64,000 bases of DNA from Trissonchulus latispiculum (GCA_030248195.1 JASAND010021212.1:26078-90077); one strand, 5' to 3'. Positions 45,701-53,745 are shown, counted from the first letter of the stretch. The notes: generated by a model from the letters alone, not told the origin. Translations and numbers: made by a program.

Positions 45701-47103
45701 CCACCACTCAAATTCCTTAAAATGTGATCAAATGAGCTAAAATTTGGTATGGGTATGTTTTCGACTACGCTGAGTTCAAATATCACAAAATTTTTCGATT
45801 TCGCGAAATTCGTTTTTTTTGATTCCTAGGGGGGTACCAAGGAAGACCGAAAAGTTTTTGTCTTCGATTTTGCTGAAAAGATAGGGGGGTCGTAGAACAC
45901 GAATGTAAAGTCCGTTTTTCGATTCAGCTTTTCGTTAGCTCAGTATAAGCTAAAAATTTAAGCTTAAGATGCAAGCTTATAGTGAGCTAACGAAAAGCTG
46001 AATCAAAAAGGGACTTCAGATTAGTGTTCTACAACCCCGAAAACCCCTATATACATCTATTCAGCAAAAGACAAAAAAATTTCGGTTTCCCTTGGTCGCC
46101 CTTAGACATCGAAAAATCGAATTTCGCGAAATCGAAAACTTATGCGATATTTGAACTCAGCGTTGTCGAAAACATACCCACACCAAATTTTAACTCATTT
46201 GGTCAAGCTTTAGGGATTTTGAGTAGGGGGGTAATCAAGATAAGACTCAAATTATGTAATTGTAGAAACATTAAACGAATTGCACTTTTAAAGCCCAAAA
46301 ATACGCGAACCAAACCTGCAAATCGCATTCAATGCTTCTCCAGATTCTAAGAGAAATTACTGATTGAAGGTTTTGACAAAACAGCTGTGATTTGTAATAC
46401 TCCGAGAAAGCTCTAGTACACATATCTCTTGGAATTGAATGCGTAAAATTTTATGGCGAACATGTGAAGTTTGGTTCAACAAAATATGTGATTTCAAAAT
46501 TGCGTATATTGGATTTAACGGAAGGATGTATAAAATAGAACGTTGCATCTAAAATTGCACTATAAATTCACATTCAGCCGCTTCCGTCTATCGATTATGA
46601 GCGAGAAGGTTAAAACCTTCAAAAACTTTCTGAACTATCGTGCATTGATTACATAATTTAGTGACGTTGTCACTGCCTACTGTAATATTATGCATGTTAA
46701 CATCACAAACAAAGTATTAATCTATCTATGGATGCCGTCTTGATAACAAGTCATAGCAATGCATTTTGAGATTACTTGTTGTGTAACTGCTTTATTATTT
46801 GCTTAGAGAAGTGAATTGCTGATCCTGCTATCACTGCGTAGACCTGTTTTAATCGTTTCTGGGTATTATTCTGGCTACATTGACTATTTGGAAGGTGTTC
46901 GGCTACCTCCAAAAAATGTCCTGCACGCCGCAGAATTTGCAGCTGCTGCGCAGCCGGCTCTTGATTTGTGGACAGATCATAAATTGCTTCTTCAACGTTA
47001 TGTAAACGAAGGACAGCCTGATGATAATTTTCCAAAGGTTGTGGAAGGCTGTCGATTAGAACTAACTAGGATGGTTAGTAATCCGACGATTGGAGTTAAT
47101 TAG
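23443..47103 (+). CDS. CTLD1: mucin-like C-type lectin gene, nine-exon model
   Basis: Nine exons joined by GT-AG introns with matching phase give 1,914 bases, 637 residues plus stop. Order: signal peptide (1-25), C-type lectin domain (27-163), cysteine-rich domain (165-272), Ser/Thr/Asn-rich stalk with at least ten N-glycosylation sequons (275-538), and a C-terminal exon (539-637). The lectin domain has the CPDGW start, the WIGIT strand and the late cysteine pair (C...C, LCQIKC) but lacks clear EPN/QPD and WND motifs, so calcium-dependent sugar binding is doubtful. No membrane helix is evident, so the product may be secreted. Exons 1-3 have paralogues in order at 62078-63956. Exons 1-5 are well supported; exon 6 end and exons 7-9 rest on splice sites, phase and composition. 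The introns carry many transposons. Confidence 0.65.
24503..24662 (+). CDS. CTLD1 exon 2: N-terminal half of the lectin domain
   Basis: Acceptor CAATTTTAG, donor AT/gtgagg, 160 bases. Encodes CPDGWTVVNDFCLKHF, an ESARKICQ helix and DLAVWRDADDYYRIKSY. About 55% identical to CTLD2 exon 2 at 62395-62554, which has identical length and phase. Confidence 0.85.
24663..28080. other. CTLD1 intron 2, first part
   Basis: AT-rich intron. Holds a TTTAC microsatellite at 24976-25012, a nested palindrome (GGAGCCGC-GACAATTGTC-GCGGCTCC type) near 26800-26828, and short frames without support. An (ATT)n tract lies just before exon 2 (24186-24240). Confidence 0.4.
28081..28380. repeat. 60-base minisatellite, five units
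   Basis: Five units of exactly or nearly 60 bases, each with ATTCCTGGAATCTAAAAATC, AACGAAATTCT and GAGCTAAATTCCAGATTT. Units contain the self-complementary pair ATTCC/GGAAT. It lies in CTLD1 intron 2. Confidence 0.85.
28443..28840. repeat. Copy of the G/C-run repeat family
   Basis: G-rich start (GGGTCCTGGGGGGGCTTGTC), A/T-rich body with GCCGGAAAATTTTTGAAATT, and a C-rich end (GACCCCCCAGACCCCCC). The outside sequences TTAACATAGG and TTAACCTATGG may be a target duplication. Closely related to 42630-42970. Confidence 0.6.
28841..32470. other. CTLD1 intron 2, second part
   Basis: A short (CT)n tract at 28920-28937. Several frames up to about 100 codons at 29.0-31.9 kb on both strands show no recognisable motif and no paralogous support. 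No repeat limits found. Confidence 0.4.
32480..33702. mobile_element. MITE with terminal arrays of palindromic iterons
   Basis: Inverted ends begin GTCGTGCGTAAAAGTAGTTT. The left arm has six copies of GCGTAAAACTAGGTTTACGC (starts 32502, 32532, 32561, 32591, 32620, 32649) at 29-30 base spacing; the right arm has five inverted copies (33543-33680). The 20-base unit is itself a near-palindrome with one mismatched pair. Inner arm parts also match inversely (TATACTTTCCAGTTTATTA near 32735; complement near 33462). The interior holds a diverged 65-base direct repeat (32820 and 33082) and a (TA)n tract of about 90 bases. Both flanks are (TA)n, so a TA or AT-type target site is likely. No transposase. 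Confidence 0.85.
32991..33081. repeat. (TA)n microsatellite inside the MITE
   Basis: About 90 bases of uninterrupted AT dinucleotides. Confidence 0.9.
33703..33766. repeat. (TA)n(TGTA)n microsatellite
   Basis: AT dinucleotides followed by GTAT tetranucleotides, directly at the right end of the MITE. Confidence 0.9.
33910..33971 (+). CDS. CTLD1 exon 3: lectin core strand
   Basis: Acceptor GTGTTTTAG, donor G/gtatcc, 62 bases. Encodes RERLVWIGITSVMAEG, matching the LWVGITDEMTDG of CTLD2 exon 3 (63898-63956) in sequence and in both splice phases. Confidence 0.8.
34448..34502. repeat. Near-perfect hairpin in CTLD1 intron 3
   Basis: TTTCGCCCATGATTT (34452-34466) pairs perfectly with AAATCATGGGCGAAA (34484-34498) across a 17-base loop; GAC/GTC extend the stem past one mismatch. 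Confidence 0.8.
34754..34948 (+). CDS. CTLD1 exon 4: C-terminal half of the lectin domain
   Basis: Acceptor GTGGCTGTAG, donor G/gtaagt, 195 bases. Encodes GIWRVVDDVCPIKFLNF, DKYQC, IANCDKE and PLCQIKC, which fit the second half of a C-type lectin fold. Where calcium-binding lectins have EPN and WND it has EPR and RDN. Confidence 0.8.
34949..37854. other. CTLD1 intron 4, first part
   Basis: AT-rich. From 36940 to 37330 there are short palindromic GCGCCGANGGCGC-like motifs and repeated CTGCGCGGGGGTAAA, probably remains of a repeat element. A Lys/Arg/Ser-rich frame at 37415-37675 lacks support as an exon. Confidence 0.4.
37855..39050. repeat. Foldback with arms of about 370 bases and a SINE in the loop
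   Basis: Left arm 37855-38228 matches inversely 38697-39050: for example GGTTTACAGTGCCACTTTTG near 38036 against the complement of CACAAGTGGCACTGTAAACC near 38842, and GATGGTGTTCCG near 38188 against CGGAACACCATC near 38743. The arms are diverged. The loop holds the tRNA-like SINE and a G/C-run repeat. Confidence 0.75.
38349..38420 (+). repeat. tRNA-derived SINE head (tRNA-like fold)
   Basis: 72 bases fold as a tRNA: acceptor GCCCGGG with CTCGGGC, anticodon stem TTGGC/GCCAA with loop CTAGACA, and T arm GTGGG/CCCAC with TTCGATC. An A-box-like TGGCTAAATCCG and a perfect B box GGTTCGATCCC are present. The D loop lacks the normal GG, and the formal AGA (Ser) anticodon does not fit the short variable loop. 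The complement encodes the GIEPTTFGCLGQRSTDLATRA pattern familiar from SINE-derived false proteins. A non-tRNA tail runs to about 38480. Confidence 0.7.
39051..39664. other. CTLD1 intron 4, last part
   Basis: AT-rich sequence without recognisable features; ends at the exon 5 acceptor. Confidence 0.4.
39665..39994 (+). CDS. CTLD1 exon 5: cysteine-rich domain
   Basis: Acceptor TGTAATTCAG, donor T/gtaaga, 330 bases. Encodes VLYTLGGLGEDCDSVCQKI, then NMECNFQQYD, SSCYNYYS, GDCSIYS, PECWGSDPELRRFCGCK: ten cysteines in about 110 residues. The LGG.G..C..VC start with a C-terminal W...DP..R.C.C resembles a small extracellular domain I have seen in various eukaryotic surface proteins, but I cannot name it. 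Phase joins exon 4 and exon 6 without loss. Confidence 0.7.
40206..40815 (+). CDS. CTLD1 exon 6: mucin-like Ser/Thr-rich stalk
   Basis: Acceptor TTAATTTCAG; proposed donor CG/gttagt. About 203 codons very rich in Ser, Thr, Asn, Ala and Val (STTSTTTTGASTIVSASTT) with N-glycosylation sequons NMS, NFT, NFS, NVT, NNS, NTT, NSS, NAS. The frame stays open to TGA at 40973-40975 but loses its mucin-like composition after about 40815, which is why an internal donor is proposed. If no splice occurs there, the protein ends at 40975. Confidence 0.6.
40944..41050 (+). CDS. CTLD1 exon 7: stalk continuation, tentative
   Basis: Acceptor ACCTCCTTTAG, donor G/gtgtgt, 107 bases. In phase with exon 6 it reads TGPVNVSTVSAASENGST with three more sequons (NVS, NGS, NNT), the same composition as exon 6. 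Confidence 0.45.
42630..42970. repeat. Copy of the G/C-run repeat family, nested in the hAT element
   Basis: Contains GCCGGAAAATTTTTGGAAAT, repeated ACCCCTTGTGGGAGCGA motifs and G- then C-runs at 42935-42970. Closest relative at 28443-28840. Confidence 0.65.
43702..44142. mobile_element. MITE nested in the hAT element
   Basis: Inverted ends start CTGGGGCCCGCAGCATAAAA (left, 43702) and CTGGGGCCCGTTGCATAAAA (right, read from 44142). Arms continue with GTGATTAGTTGATTAGTGAT direct repeats. Possibly a 3-base GGG target duplication. The GGGCC..TTGCATAAAA end is reminiscent of Harbinger-type MITEs. Confidence 0.7.
44460..44536 (+). CDS. CTLD1 exon 8, tentative
   Basis: Acceptor ATATTTTGTAG, strong donor ATA/gtaagt, 77 bases. 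In the phase left by exon 7 it reads DEMHPEDTQESENGNVTKTH: acidic, with an NVT sequon. No stop in that phase; it ends in phase 0, which fits exon 9. Confidence 0.5.
44730..44870. repeat. Small palindromic repeat with TTAGGGCGCCC motifs
   Basis: TTAGGGCGCCCTTATGG and TTTAGGGCGC on one side face GAGCGCCCTAACTC and GGGGCCCTAACGC on the other, giving a MITE-like foldback of about 140 bases. Confidence 0.5.
45690..46246. repeat. Foldback with arms of about 265 bases
   Basis: Arms 45690-45950 and 45962-46246 are diverged inverted copies: TCAGCTTTTCGTTAGCTCA (about 45925) against TGAGCTAACGAAAAGCTGA (about 45983), GTATGTTTTCGAC against GTCGAAAACATAC, and GATTACCCCC against GGGGGTAATC at the outer ends. 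The loop is only about ten bases. Confidence 0.8.
46247..46806. other. Non-coding stretch before exon 9
   Basis: No repeats or genes recognised; ends in the exon 9 acceptor (TTATTTGCTTAG). Confidence 0.4.
46807..47103 (+). CDS. Terminal exon (CTLD1 exon 9, tentative)
   Basis: Open from acceptor TTTGCTTAG to TAG at 47101-47103; 98 codons with clear protein-like composition: a short hydrophobic start (ELLILLSLRRPVLIVSGYY), then LPPKNVLHAAEFAAAAQPAL, LWTDHKLLLQRYVNEGQPDD and a charged end. I do not recognise the family. In phase 0 it follows exon 8, so it is placed in CTLD1. It could be a cytoplasmic or C-terminal tail (RYVN fits a Tyr-x-Asn motif), but no proper membrane helix precedes it. It could also belong to another gene. 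Confidence 0.5.
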   Translation, partial: RSELLILLSLRRPVLIVSGYYSGYIDYLEGVRLPPKNVLHAAEFAAAAQPALDLWTDHKLLLQRYVNEGQPDDNFPKVVEGCRLELTRMVSNPTIGVN

Positions 47104-47542
47104 CTATTTTGTATGAAAAATGCTTATTATGCATGGTTTTACTTATTTACATTTAGCATTTTTAACATTTATGATCAACAAACTGCAAACATAAGCTGTT
47201 TTAAGTATTTTAGAGCCCACCAAAGCCTCACCACTCAAAACTTGTAAAATATGTCATAGTTACTATGAAGAGTGTGGGCTGTCTGTGGCTTTTGCTAATT
47301 CTGGGTTTCACAATATTGTGTCAGGCAATAACAAGGCAAGCAACAATTGTAACTTGTAATCAGTAATCACAAAGGTTACATACATTTCAAAGCTAGTTTT
47401 AATTTTGTTTCCCGCATGAAGCACAGAAGATAGGTACAGTGATTATATTTAATCATAACCTAGACAAATAGAAGCAGATTACCTTTGATTTAAACTAAGT
47501 CACAAAAGTGTCATTTTATTGCGTCAGTTCCAACAATTTCAT
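47104..47542. other. Downstream flank of the terminal exon
   Basis: AT-rich; no clear AATAAA close to the stop, no repeats or genes seen. Confidence 0.4.
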
Positions 47543-47548
47543 ATATCT

Positions 47549-48015
47549 GTCGCAGTCTAAAAGCATTTTCCGTCTAATTGCAATTAGACGGAAAATTTCA
47601 GTCAAATTGCAATCGGACAAGTCTAATAGCATGAGACTGAGCGAAATGCTATTAGACTGAAAATGTTCAGTCTAACTTCAATTAGACGTGCCATTGTTCG
47701 TCTAATTGCAATTGGACGAACAGTGCCTCGTCTAATTGCATTTCTTCTTTCTGCACCCTTCTCCCTGTGCAATTACAGTGAAGTGCAGTCTTTATGCATT
47801 AAACAAAACATTTTATATCAAAATGCAATTAGACGAGGCACTGTTCGTCCAATTGCAATTAGACGAACAATGGTACGTCTAATTGCAGTTAGACTGAAAA
47901 TTTTCAGTCTAATAGCATTTCGCTCAGTCTCATGCTATTAGACTTGTCCGATTGCAATTAGACTGAAATTCTCTGTCTAATTGCAATTAGACGGAAAATG
48001 CTTTTAGACTGCGAC
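47549..48015. mobile_element. MITE with palindromic GTCTAATTGCAATTAGAC iterons
   Basis: Flanked by the 6-base duplication ATATCT (47543-47548 and 48016-48021). Inverted ends start GTCGCAGTCTAAAAGCATTT. The arms, about 190 bases each, are chains of palindromes around GTCTAATTGCAATTAGAC and of GTCTAATAGCAT motifs; the centre (47740-47815) is unique. End sequence and iteron layout resemble the element at 32480-33702. Confidence 0.85.
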
Positions 48016-48124
48016 ATATCTAACTCAGTGGGCATGGGGAAAACTCTAACATACAGACACGTATGGTGTATGTTTTCGGTTCTTTTGTATGGTGAGTAAT
48101 AGCTCAAGTGGTGACAATCGGTTT

Positions 48125-49407
48125 GTTCTGGGTTGTCCCACATCTTGATTGTCCTACACAAGTTGATTGGCTGGTGTAGTGGCAAATAAGAATACACATT
48201 AAAACACGTACATGGCACTGTGAAGGATCACAAGGGTTAATTTCACTCAGTTTATGCGGAAAGTTGTTTTAAAAATAAATCTAAAGGAAATTTATATATC
48301 CTTACGTGGAAAATATTTTGCTGTTGGCATTTTCATTTTTACAAAATGATGCAAATAAAATGTTGCTACTTAAATTGGAAATTCGTCAAAATTTCAGATT
48401 TGTAGAAATTGCTAAAGTAAAGGAAACTTTTGAACAAATTCTTAAATTTGTGTCAATTCCAAAAAATAGAAACATTAAGTTAAATTTTAGAAGCTTTTAG
48501 GTGGTAATAAAGAAGATCTTTCGAAAACAATCGCTAAACTTTGCTTATCATTGCATCTAAATGAGATTTTATCCAAATAATAGCATTTTCTAGTATACTT
48601 TAAAACTTAAAGTTAAAATGTTTCACAATGTCACAATGTCACAATGTCACATTAAAAAGTCATTACGTATATCACATAGAATACATTTACATTTAAAACT
48701 TAAGGAATTACTCAGCTATTATATACGTGAGACGTCATACTGTAGTTAACACTACCTAGTAGGCGGCCGCAATTAACACGTGCATTTACAAAGAGCCAAT
48801 CAGCAAGTGTAGGACAATCCGATTGTGAGACACTTCGCCACACTATTGTTCTCTTTGGGTACTTGACCTTAGACTTAAATATTAGGAAAGGTTTTAATTG
48901 TAATATTGAAAGAAGTGCAATCGTTACAAAATTAAGAGTTTGCTTATGCGACTATTTGTTTGTTGTTTTTATTTTGGTAAAACTTTTATAAAATGTTAAT
49001 AAAGTAGAAATATGCACTAATAATAAAAAATAAAATTTATAATATTTAAATGACAAAATTTTCCTTCTTAGCAAATATGTTTTGGTTTAAAGATCTGAAA
49101 AAATTTGCAAACAAACACAAAAACTTATAATTTCGATTTGAAACTAGGCTAAATTTGGTACCTTTACAGTTGACATTGTGTCAAAAGTTTTGAAAAACAA
49201 TGGAAAAACTTTATTGGCAAGTATTGCTGCAGTGTACCAAAATCGTTTCACGTTTGACATATAAATAGTTTATCTAAGCCCCCTCCTTTCCCTTTTGATT
49301 TCTATTGAGTGTTTGAGAATTCTCTTTACGCATTTACAAAAAGAGCAATTAAAGTGTGGCGAAGTGTCTCACTACAGGACAATCCAGATGTAGGACAACC
49401 CAGAATA
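48125..49407. repeat. Nested inverted repeats sharing GTAGGACAATCC ends
   Basis: TTCTGGGTTGTCCCACATC (48125) faces an inverse match at 49374-49407. A second pair lies inside: GTGAGACACTTCGCCACACT at 48825 and its complement ending at 49372. A third related module is near 48806. This looks like one MITE family inserted beside or into itself. A CACAATGT minisatellite lies at 48622-48652. Confidence 0.65.
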
Positions 49408-50417
49408 CGCCTGACAATGTTTATGAAAAGCGCCAAAGCCAATCATTAGACCGCACGCTCAGCAACAAGTTTTTGTTGTTTTCTATGACGCATATTGCTA
49501 CGTAACTGAAATACGATTACATAACGGCTAAGAGATAATAGCAGCACTGACTTTTGCCCTACACTCACTGGCTGATCAATCAAGCAGAAATGAGAAATAT
49601 ATAAACAATTTGTTTCTTTATTTTTGAACTGCAAGATCATCATTTTAGAAATTATCGACACTTTGAAGGATTTGTTCATGTGTGCCAGGAGATAGCACTG
49701 TTCGCTTGCCATGTCCTAATTTTATTAATGGTTGAGAATAAATGGTCTTGGGTGAGTTGTACTGGAATTGTAACAGAAACTCAGCACAGGCGGATTTGTC
49801 TTTTTCTTTGTGCACATGAGAAGTTTCTGTTTTCATCCATCCAAATAAACTCCAAATAAACTAAAATTAATTCCAGATAAACTAAGTTCCAGATAAGTTA
49901 GGAATACAGTACATATGTTTGCATAGCTGCGATGACTATAGCTCCAAGTCCTGTGTGCATTTAATCCTTTACTCAAAGCAATAAAGGGAATTTTTGTGAA
50001 TGCGAGACATCAAGACTAACCGAAGCAGCTTTCGGCTCTTCACGTTGCTTTCGGTCTTTTTGTTTGAAAGTAATAAGCATCCAAACTTGCAAATTTTGAC
50101 GAAAAACATCCTCATTTTTACAAAAAAATGGGCGTGTTTCTTAATCTCACAATTTCAGAAAAATAGTCCCAAGGAAAACGTTTCTTTTGAAGCATAAACT
50201 GACAGCTTTTCTGCACTTTGAAAATCCCATGAGAGATGTTAATCAACTTGATTTCTTGAGAAGATCTCTTGAGAATCGCAAGTGGAGGATAGGTGTTATT
50301 AAGAGGGTACAATTTAAACACGCGTAACTTGTTGATTTTCTAATTTGCATTTTAGTTTGTTGTATTAGGATTTATATTATATTGTGCTGCTTAGAAAACT
50401 GTTTAGAAGACCTGTAG
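49408..50417. other. Non-coding stretch
   Basis: No genes or clear repeats; short CCAAATAAACT/CCAGATAAACT copies at 49845-49900. Confidence 0.4.
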
Positions 50418-50563
50418 TATCATTTCACTGCTAATACAATATTGGACCCAAGTCGTTTTCTTATTCATGCTGTTGGAGTCAGCTCATGTCTTTGATACTC
50501 TGACAGGCATCATAACGACAGACTCAGCCTTAACTAGAATCGCTGCTGTGGGATACGGAACAG
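50418..50563 (+). CDS. Exon X of the membrane-protein family, candidate
   Basis: Acceptor ACCTGTAG, donor G/gtaatg, 146 bases. It reads IQYWTQVVFLFMLLESAHVF then DTLTGIITTDSALTRIAAVG: one hydrophobic helix and a polar loop. Its outgoing phase matches exon Y. No paralogue was found in the left unit. Confidence 0.45.
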
Positions 50564-51507
50564 GTAATGTTGTCTGTTAAGCGTTTGTCTTCTTCAAATG
50601 TTAATAGAAGAAATTCGCTTTGAACTTCGTTATTACTACAAATTCTGTAACTGGCCCAATGAACATTAACTTAATTTTCACACTTTCCCTTTTCCATATA
50701 TCGACATGTGTGGACAATGCGAATGCCATGCTTAAAATCTTATAATTGATCAAGCACATTTTCTCACAAAATGATGTCGCAAATAAATGAAAATTTAATC
50801 TAAAAATTGATCAAGCACCTTAAACTTGCTTTGTCGTTTTCTCAAAAAATGATTTGGTTGAGAATATTTCTTCGAAACTGTGACTGAATAAGGCCAGCAT
50901 AAAGTCTGCTGCATGGCTTTTAGTGCCTTAACAAATGATCACGCTGTAAGTGTATCCGGCATGTGAAAGCTATATACGACCACTGGACAATAGCTTCCAG
51001 ATCTATTAATTTGCAAATGCCTGTACGGAAACCACGCCATAATTGTATAGTGATGAAGGCGCAAAGCTACTTGTATAGCTACTTTGCATAGCTACTTTCA
51101 AAGTGAAGCACTTTCGAATACTATTGAAATTAATGAATATAACTTTTAGTCAACTAATATAGCAGAAATCAAATTTAAATTTTGTTACCCACTATTAAAG
51201 GCACTTTTTGTTACTCGCCATTCTACAAATAATGTACATACATTATGCAATATTCTGCTGCAGCTTCATATGTGTAACACGAGTGTGAGAAAAGTAGTGT
51301 AGCGAACGAATACTTCCGATTCGATGTATTTTTAGATCACGACATCTCCTTTAGCAATGTTCGAAAAATGTTGTAACATTGAAATTTTATGTTTTAGTAA
51401 CATATAATATGGAGTATAATACTAAAGTTTGCACACGCAAGGTTGGAATGATATATTAACAAGCGTCCCGATTACTCAAGACTACCATAAATTTGTACGA
51501 GGGTGTA
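50564..51507. other. Probable intron between X and Y, first part
   Basis: AT-rich, nothing recognised. Confidence 0.35.
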
Positions 51508-51515
51508 GCGTGTAG

Positions 51516-52253
51516 CAGCGATGAAACTGGGTCATCGGGTCACCGGGTCAAAGCTTCGACCCGGTCTTGACCCGGTTTTCTGAATTTACCTCAAATTTTA
51601 GAAATTTTTGGCTTACCAAACAAAAATTTTAGGTAAGTTTTTGTTCGATGTACAATATTAATTTGCTTTTTTCTACATTTTAGTCTTGAGCACTTTGAGG
51701 TTATTTGAATATGTCAGACTCTGGCAAATTATGGTTTAGCTTTTTAGTTTTTTAGCTTTATAAGTTCCGTGATTATTGCATAACTCTATTTAGTACAATA
51801 TGGCTTGCAGTTTATTTTCGCTACCAAGGTAAACGTTGAAGGTAAATGAAAAATTTAATTTAATTTAACTAACTACGTAATGAAAACCAAATTTTTGAAG
51901 TACTCCGCGTTTTAGACAAGTACTCATATTAGACTCTGCAAAATTTCGCAGACGGATATTCGTTTTGCAACTAATTTCTGCATAAATTTAGAAAATGCTA
52001 CAGCAATACTCTTAAACGCATTTCAAGAAAACCTAGAGCAAACATAATTTCATAAGTCATAGTAATTCTTTTGTGGTTATGGAAAAGTGGTTGTGGAACA
52101 TGGACGCCAAAAATTTAGCGTTCTTAGGAAAAATCGAAATTTTTTTGCAACTTTTATAATTTTCTGGAAAACCGGGTCACCAGGTCACCGGGTCAGGGCT
52201 CAACCGGTCACCGGGTCATCGGCTCAAGCCTAAGTGACCCGGTTCCGTCACTG
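51516..52253. mobile_element. hAT-like MITE with GGGTCACCGGGTCA motifs
   Basis: Ends are CAGCGATGAAACTGGGTCA (left) and, inverted, CAGTGACGGAACCGGGTCA. Both subterminal zones carry GGGTCA/TGACCC repeats. The flanks GCGTGTAG (51508-51515) and GCTGTAGC (52254-52261) are only similar, so the target duplication is degraded or misread. No coding potential. Confidence 0.65.
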
Positions 52254-52833
52254 GCTGTAGCCCTAGTAAATTTCATATAATTGTAGGTGGTTTATCCCAA
52301 AATTAGCAAACCTGCTTATTTATCTACAAATTTTGTCAGAAACGAACAGTTTTCAGCTATGTTTGAAAAATCAGAAAGCAATCGCAGGTAAAAATCGATG
52401 AAGGGTCTACCTTGTTTCCGTTCTGGTCGAGATTTCTGTTCTCCAGAGCCAACCAATTTGGCAGAGTCTTACAAATTATTATCTTTTGCTTGCGTGCATT
52501 TTTCTTCAAATTATTTATAGCAAGCAGAATACTCGTAGTTCTACAGCAGATTTCAATAGAATGGCATGTGTTAATTAACGTACCTTGAACATTGATTTTT
52601 TTGCTTAATTCAAAAAAGTTTCTGTCATCTATCACTTATCATCTAGTTATCTTATAATATTAATTTGTTATTAAAACTGGTTTTGCGTTTTCTCTGCACC
52701 GTACTTTGTTACTGTTTTTGAGCTGGTACTAGGTCTCCTACAACTTAGAAAGCTTGCATGTTCCTAATTCATTATAGTGTTCTTCAATTTTCCGTTTGTT
52801 ATAGCTTACTAAACAGTCAAATAATCCTTTTAG

Positions 52834-52944
52834 GAATACCGTTGCTAATTCTGGTTCCTTCAATTGTCATAATTGAGCAGTATCCTTCACACTACTCGTA
52901 TGTAACGCAACGCCTCGTTGTTATTTTGAATTGTTTATTGGTTG
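52834..52944 (+). CDS. Exon Y of the membrane-protein family, candidate
   Basis: Acceptor ATCCTTTTAG, donor G/gtaggc, 111 bases. It reads IPLLILVPSIVIIEQYP and YVTQRLVVILNCLLV: two hydrophobic parts around a polar turn. It accepts the phase of exon X. Its outgoing phase does not fit exon A2, so either another small exon or another donor is involved. Confidence 0.45.
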
Positions 52945-53132
52945 GTAGGCTCCAGTGACCAAAATAAACTGGATCACTATAATGTGATACAGACATGTTT
53001 TGTAATGTCAAAAGATATCATGCTGTTACCGGACATATTTTAATTGGACTTCTGCTTATAACTAAACGGAATTGTTTGAAACGAAGATTTATACTTACAT
53101 TGTAGAGGTTGGAATTTAGTTTTACATTATAG

Positions 53133-53301
53133 ATGTTGGACAAATTTCGCAACTTACGCAAGATTTGTAACTGCTGGACCTATCATACTAGCATTTATTG
53201 CTGGATGGATTTTAGTTGAAGACTGTACAATATTCAGACGATATATTCCCAAATATCCAAGTCCCATGGCATCACGTTGGAAGATAAAGTCAAATTTGTA
53301 A
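53133..53301 (+). CDS. Exon A2: terminal exon of the membrane-protein family
   Basis: Acceptor ACATTATAG, open to TAA at 53299-53301, 169 bases. Reads CWTNFATYAR, a helix (TAGPIILAFIAGWILVE) and a basic tail (SPMASRWKIKSNL). About 58% identical to exon A1 with the same length, phase and stop. A poly(A) signal AATAAA lies at 53457-53462, before exon B2. Confidence 0.65.
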
Positions 53302-53456
53302 TTTAAACTAAGGCTTGCCTTTCCAAGCCTGTGTTAACTTACAGTATTTGTTTTGGTACACAAAAATGCGGACTTTTAGGAACGTTGTGAGTGCTTGAGA
53401 CATTTTGTTTAACACAAAACACCTATAGCACGACTCCGACTGGCACGGTGCCATGC

Positions 53457-53462
53457 AATAAA
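53457..53462 (+). promoter_or_regulatory. Poly(A) signal AATAAA after exon A2
   Basis: AATAAA lies 156 bases after the A2 stop and 115 bases before exon B2, so transcripts ending in A2 may be cleaved before B2. Confidence 0.5.
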
Positions 53463-53576
53463 GTCTTAGGAACCAGATCCCCACATGACAGTAACTGCGG
53501 AGTTTTGCTATGCTTGTGTGCTCACTATTCTTGAAATAATTAACGGTGGGTAAACAAATTTGGTAGATTTTTTCAG

Positions 53577-53745
53577 GCTTAGCTTGGCTGGTTTATCACA
53601 ACTGCTTCCAGTTAGTATGCTTGCTTGGGCCATGGGATCTTATGCAGTTTTTATGCAAAAGTGGGAGCTTTACGCTGCAGTCTCCGCTGTTCACATTGTA
53701 CTTGGAATGTTATTCTTTGTGTATCATACACTGGAAATTCCGTCT
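53577..53745 (+). CDS. Exon B2: two-helix exon of the membrane-protein family
   Basis: Acceptor GATTTTTTCAG, donor T/gtatgt, 169 bases. Two hydrophobic helices (QLLPVSMLAWAMGSYAVF and VSAVHIVLGMLFFVYHTL) around MQKWELYAA. About 64% identical to B1 with equal length and phase. Same incoming phase as A2. Confidence 0.65.
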
